64,000 bases of DNA from NCBI RefSeq assembly GCF_900141765.1, contig NZ_FSRK01000002.1, forward strand, positions 620,001 to 684,000. The letters are read 5' to 3'. This document shows, piece by piece, positions 61,560-64,000 of this stretch. The notes beneath the pieces were generated by a model, which was not told the DNA's origin, made no database searches, and was given only the letters and a program-made list of their open reading frames with translations. The DNA comes from Epilithonimonas zeae (GTDB lineage Bacteria > Bacteroidota > Bacteroidia > Flavobacteriales > Weeksellaceae). The position numbers and the translations under genes are program-made. The first letter of the stretch is position 1; each line of letters begins with the position of its first letter.

Positions 61560-62474
61560 TTATTTTAAATTAATTCCTTGTAAATATTCTCTTTGTTTTT
61601 TTCTTTTAAACCACAATATTGGTGTCATAAGGATATGTGGGACCAAAACTATGGGCGAAATAATCCAGATCGCTGCCATCAAATATACCTTAAAGAATTT
61701 TATCAGCAAAGGACGCTTTTCTTTTTTCTTGATAATGAGATTGGACCATACGGTGAAAATTTTGTTCCCGACTTTCTCTACTCTTACCAAAAAAGGTCTT
61801 ATTTCTACCGCTCCGTTTTTTACCAGCTCGGGCTGAAGATCCTTAAAGTTATTTTCGCGCAAATGCCCTTCAATAATCTTACCATACTTGACAGAACCAG
61901 AAATTTCTTCATCAGAAATTCCGGCTGCAGGTAAAATTCCAGATTTTTCTTTTTGGCCGGTTGTCAGCCAACGCAGGATTGTAAGAACGCTGGTATAATT
62001 GTCGTGTCTGTCAACCAACGCAATATTTCCAACTAATTGAGCTTTCAAATCACGCAGATAGACTTTTAGTTTTTCCTGAGAAAGCATCCACATATTTCTG
62101 GTTCCTGAGATAGTAACAACAGGAGTATCTTTCAAAATATTTTCTGCATAACCGCTTTTCAGAAATGAAATAATTGGAATAGAAGGTGTTAAATACCAAA
62201 CCTGATATCCGAAAAGGATGAGATCAAATTTTTGATTCAGAACATCTTCTGGCGGAGGTAATATTTCACTTGGGATTTGCAGATAAGATTCTGGAAATGT
62301 ATTGAAAAAAACATCACTTGGCCACGGAAAAGGGAAGTCCTTTTTGAGCTGGATGTTGTAATAAGTGACACTATATTCGTCTTTTTTTTCCTCAAAAGGC
62401 TGAGCTATATTCTTCACAATATCCTTCAGTTGTCCGGTTTGTGAATAGTATATGACAAGAATTTTTTTAGGCAT
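61560..62474 (-). CDS. darA: dialkylresorcinol aromatase DarA-like (flavodoxin fold)
   Basis: A 304-residue protein with an N-terminal flavodoxin-like domain (MPKKILVIYYSQTGQLKDIV, FGYQVWYLTPSIPIISFLKS) and a C-terminal hydrophobic region (FFKVYLMAAIWIISPIVLVPHILMTPI). DarA-type enzymes aromatise the DarB product to dialkylresorcinol. Start chosen at ATG 62474; an in-frame TTG (62495) would add MYKTIFL. It is followed after 3 bases by darB. Together with darB this marks the cluster as flexirubin rather than plain aryl polyene. Confidence 0.87.
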   Translation of the reverse strand: MPKKILVIYYSQTGQLKDIVKNIAQPFEEKKDEYSVTYYNIQLKKDFPFPWPSDVFFNTFPESYLQIPSEILPPPEDVLNQKFDLILFGYQVWYLTPSIPIISFLKSGYAENILKDTPVVTISGTRNMWMLSQEKLKVYLRDLKAQLVGNIALVDRHDNYTSVLTILRWLTTGQKEKSGILPAAGISDEEISGSVKYGKIIEGHLRENNFKDLQPELVKNGAVEIRPFLVRVEKVGNKIFTVWSNLIIKKKEKRPLLIKFFKVYLMAAIWIISPIVLVPHILMTPILWFKRKKQREYLQGINLK

Positions 62475-62506
62475 TAAAAAAATGGTTTTATACAAAACTA
62501 TGATAT

Positions 62507-64000
62507 TTAGCCCTTATTCTCATTTTTTTTGTAAACTTTTATGGTGTTTGAGTCAAATATTAAAGAATAATTCTTGTTAGAAAACAATAACACTTTTGTT
62601 TTTAATAAAATAACAGTTTCCGGAAAATCAACAATTTTTGAGAGATCGAAGTGGTCATCAGAAATCAAAAGCACATCAATGTTTTTATTGACCTTAGAAA
62701 TGTTGTTGATATAATTGATTTTTCTTGTCTTAACAACATAACTCTGTTCAGCAACTTCTCGTTTTTCTTCATTACTAACAAAGCTGAAAATCTTTCTACT
62801 TGCGTGATAAAGACTTAAAAGAACATCTTTTTGACCAAAGTCATCCGCAATGTGTAGAATCACTGCGTCTTTTGAAATGCGTTTGTCCAGTTCAAAATAA
62901 ACCGATTTATTCGCTTCGAAATCTTGTTTGATTTCTTTTACAACGTGGTTTTCTTTATAAAGGAAACTCAAGAATAATTTTTTTCTGAAGTAATTTTCAT
63001 CTTCCAATTCTGTTCTCAATTCTGAAAATTTTTCTCTGAACAATGCATTGATTTTCTTCGTTCTTTCAGAATAATTTTTCCCAAAACTCAAATCACTTTT
63101 ATCGATTCTATCACCAACTTTGATTGTAATGGCGCCATCGTAAATAATGAAATCGCCTTTGGGAAGAACTTCGGAATTTCCGTGAATGTAAACTGGAACA
63201 ATATCCAAATCAAATTGCTCTGCAAGATAAAATGCACCTTTGTGAAATCTTTTAACATCATTGTCGAAAGAGCGTTTCGCTTCAGGAAAAACCATCAAAG
63301 AATAGCCGTTTTTCACTTTTTCTTTCAGTTTTTCCATTCCATTTTCGATGCCTTGAGAAACAGGATAGAAGCCTAAAGCCTTCACGAGTTTCCCAAAAAC
63401 CGGAGACTCGTAGACCCAATCATTAACAAGGTAAACGATTTTGTGAGTTGTCATCGCCATTGCCAATGTGTCAAGAAACGATGTGTGATTAGCAATAATA
63501 ATAGAAGGTTTGCTAAAGTCTTCATTCGGATTTCTGATAACAGTTTTTTTAACAAAAGGGTTGGTGTATAAAACCGAAGCAAGAAACTTTGCAATGAATT
63601 TTTTAATGAAAATCAAAGTGTTGCCTTTTGCATTCTTCACAAAAATACTTCCGAAAACCGAAAATAAAAAGCCACCTAAGCCATAATATATGAACGATAA
63701 AACAGAGTGCAAAAACAGTCTTAAAGTAATTGGCGATAATCCTTTTTTCTGTCGATTAATAATTAAAAACCTGAACCAAAACGGATACAAAGTTGAGGTA
63801 ATCACAATCACAGAAAACATTCCGATCAAAGCAACCAAAGCTAAAGAATGTAAAGCCGGATGTTTTGCGAAAATCAAAGAGCCGATGGATAAAATCGTCG
63901 TGAAAACTGCCAAAATAATAGAAATTCTGTACGTTGGAAGTTCATTTTTTCCGGTTGTATGTTCTTTCTGCATCGCTTTGGTTAAGAAAATACTGAAATC
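62507..64000 (-). CDS. MMPL/RND exporter fused to a PlsC-like acyltransferase (partial, cut by right edge)
   Basis: The frame stays open to the window end, so only the C-terminal part is seen. Residues at the edge (DFSIFLTKAMQKE) and the following helices (YRISIILAVFTTILSIGSLIFA, LALVALIGMFSVIVITSTLYPF) are those of an MMPL/RND transporter, with DxSIF typical of its inner helix; ATG at 63973 is not the start. Next comes a PlsC-like acyltransferase: H-x4-D in NHTSFLD and FPEAKRS in place of FPEGTRS, then a Rossmann-like C-terminal segment. The exporter probably lifts the pigment lipid out of the inner membrane; the acyltransferase may complete the ester. First visible gene of the minus-strand operon. 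Confidence 0.82.
   Translation of the reverse strand, partial: DFSIFLTKAMQKEHTTGKNELPTYRISIILAVFTTILSIGSLIFAKHPALHSLALVALIGMFSVIVITSTLYPFWFRFLIINRQKKGLSPITLRLFLHSVLSFIYYGLGGFLFSVFGSIFVKNAKGNTLIFIKKFIAKFLASVLYTNPFVKKTVIRNPNEDFSKPSIIIANHTSFLDTLAMAMTTHKIVYLVNDWVYESPVFGKLVKALGFYPVSQGIENGMEKLKEKVKNGYSLMVFPEAKRSFDNDVKRFHKGAFYLAEQFDLDIVPVYIHGNSEVLPKGDFIIYDGAITIKVGDRIDKSDLSFGKNYSERTKKINALFREKFSELRTELEDENYFRKKLFLSFLYKENHVVKEIKQDFEANKSVYFELDKRISKDAVILHIADDFGQKDVLLSLYHASRKIFSFVSNEEKREVAEQSYVVKTRKINYINNISKVNKNIDVLLISDDHFDLSKIVDFPETVILLKTKVLLFSNKNYSLIFDSNTIKVYKKNENKG

Noticed and set aside
63971-63973. ATG as start of the acyltransferase gene
   Set aside because: The frame is open upstream to the window edge and reads as MMPL transporter sequence.
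1-64000. CRISPR arrays, tRNA or rRNA genes, insertion sequences, prophage genes
   Set aside because: Looked for repeated 25-35 base units, cloverleaves, transposase or integrase ORFs on both strands; none seen.

Overview
The window is AT-rich DNA from a member of the Bacteroidetes, most likely a Chryseobacterium-type Flavobacteriia (Weeksellaceae). Supporting signs are Bacteroidetes promoters of the TTTG-N19-TAnnTTTG type, weak Shine-Dalgarno sequences, frequent TTG/GTG starts, two proteins with type IX secretion (T9SS) sorting tails, paired OMP_b-brl_3-type outer-membrane barrels and, above all, a flexirubin pigment cluster. No rRNA, tRNA, CRISPR array, prophage or insertion sequence was seen.

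Bases 1-34340 are mostly core and housekeeping genes: a citrulline hydrolase (CtlX type), two tandem TonB-dependent-receptor-like barrels, a D-2-hydroxyacid dehydrogenase, nadD, a TPR histidine kinase with LytTR regulator, a leucine-rich-repeat surface protein split by a one-base frameshift, recJ, a T9SS-exported protein, divergent katA/oxyR, metK behind a probable SAM-II riboswitch, an ECF sigma factor followed by an unlisted 45-residue ORF, a YjjG-like phosphatase, trpS, several lipoprotein or membrane unknowns, and an ileS-dksA-like-lspA region.

From about 34480 to the right edge the window is a flexirubin (aryl polyene ester of dialkylresorcinol) biosynthesis cluster, arranged as two blocks. 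Plus-strand block: phenylacetate-CoA-ligase-like adenylate enzyme, a secreted unknown, aromatic ammonia-lyase, FabG, ketosynthase, ACP, LpxL-like acyltransferase, FAD desaturase-like protein and a C45-type lipoprotein. A halogenase-like flavoprotein (minus strand) lies inside this block. Minus-strand block, read right to left: MMPL exporter fused to an acyltransferase (runs off the edge), DarA, DarB, two hot-dog dehydratases, an unknown, a BtrH-like protein, an ABC transporter, a hydrolase, thioesterase, ketosynthase, a toxin-antitoxin pair, a KS-like protein, ACP, ketosynthase plus Cys-less chain-length-factor partner, NodB deacetylase, LolA-like protein, a lipoprotein, another dehydratase, a secreted unknown and a GT2-DUF2062 fusion.

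Together these would make 4-coumarate from tyrosine, load it on ACP, extend and dehydrate it to an aryl polyene, build a dialkylresorcinol with DarA/DarB, join the two as an ester and move the pigment to the outer membrane. The less expected points are cargo inside the pigment operon (a toxin-antitoxin pair and a lipoprotein hydrolase), three hot-dog dehydratases of different catalytic quality, the halogenase motif, the metK riboswitch with a competing helix, and the frameshifted surface protein.
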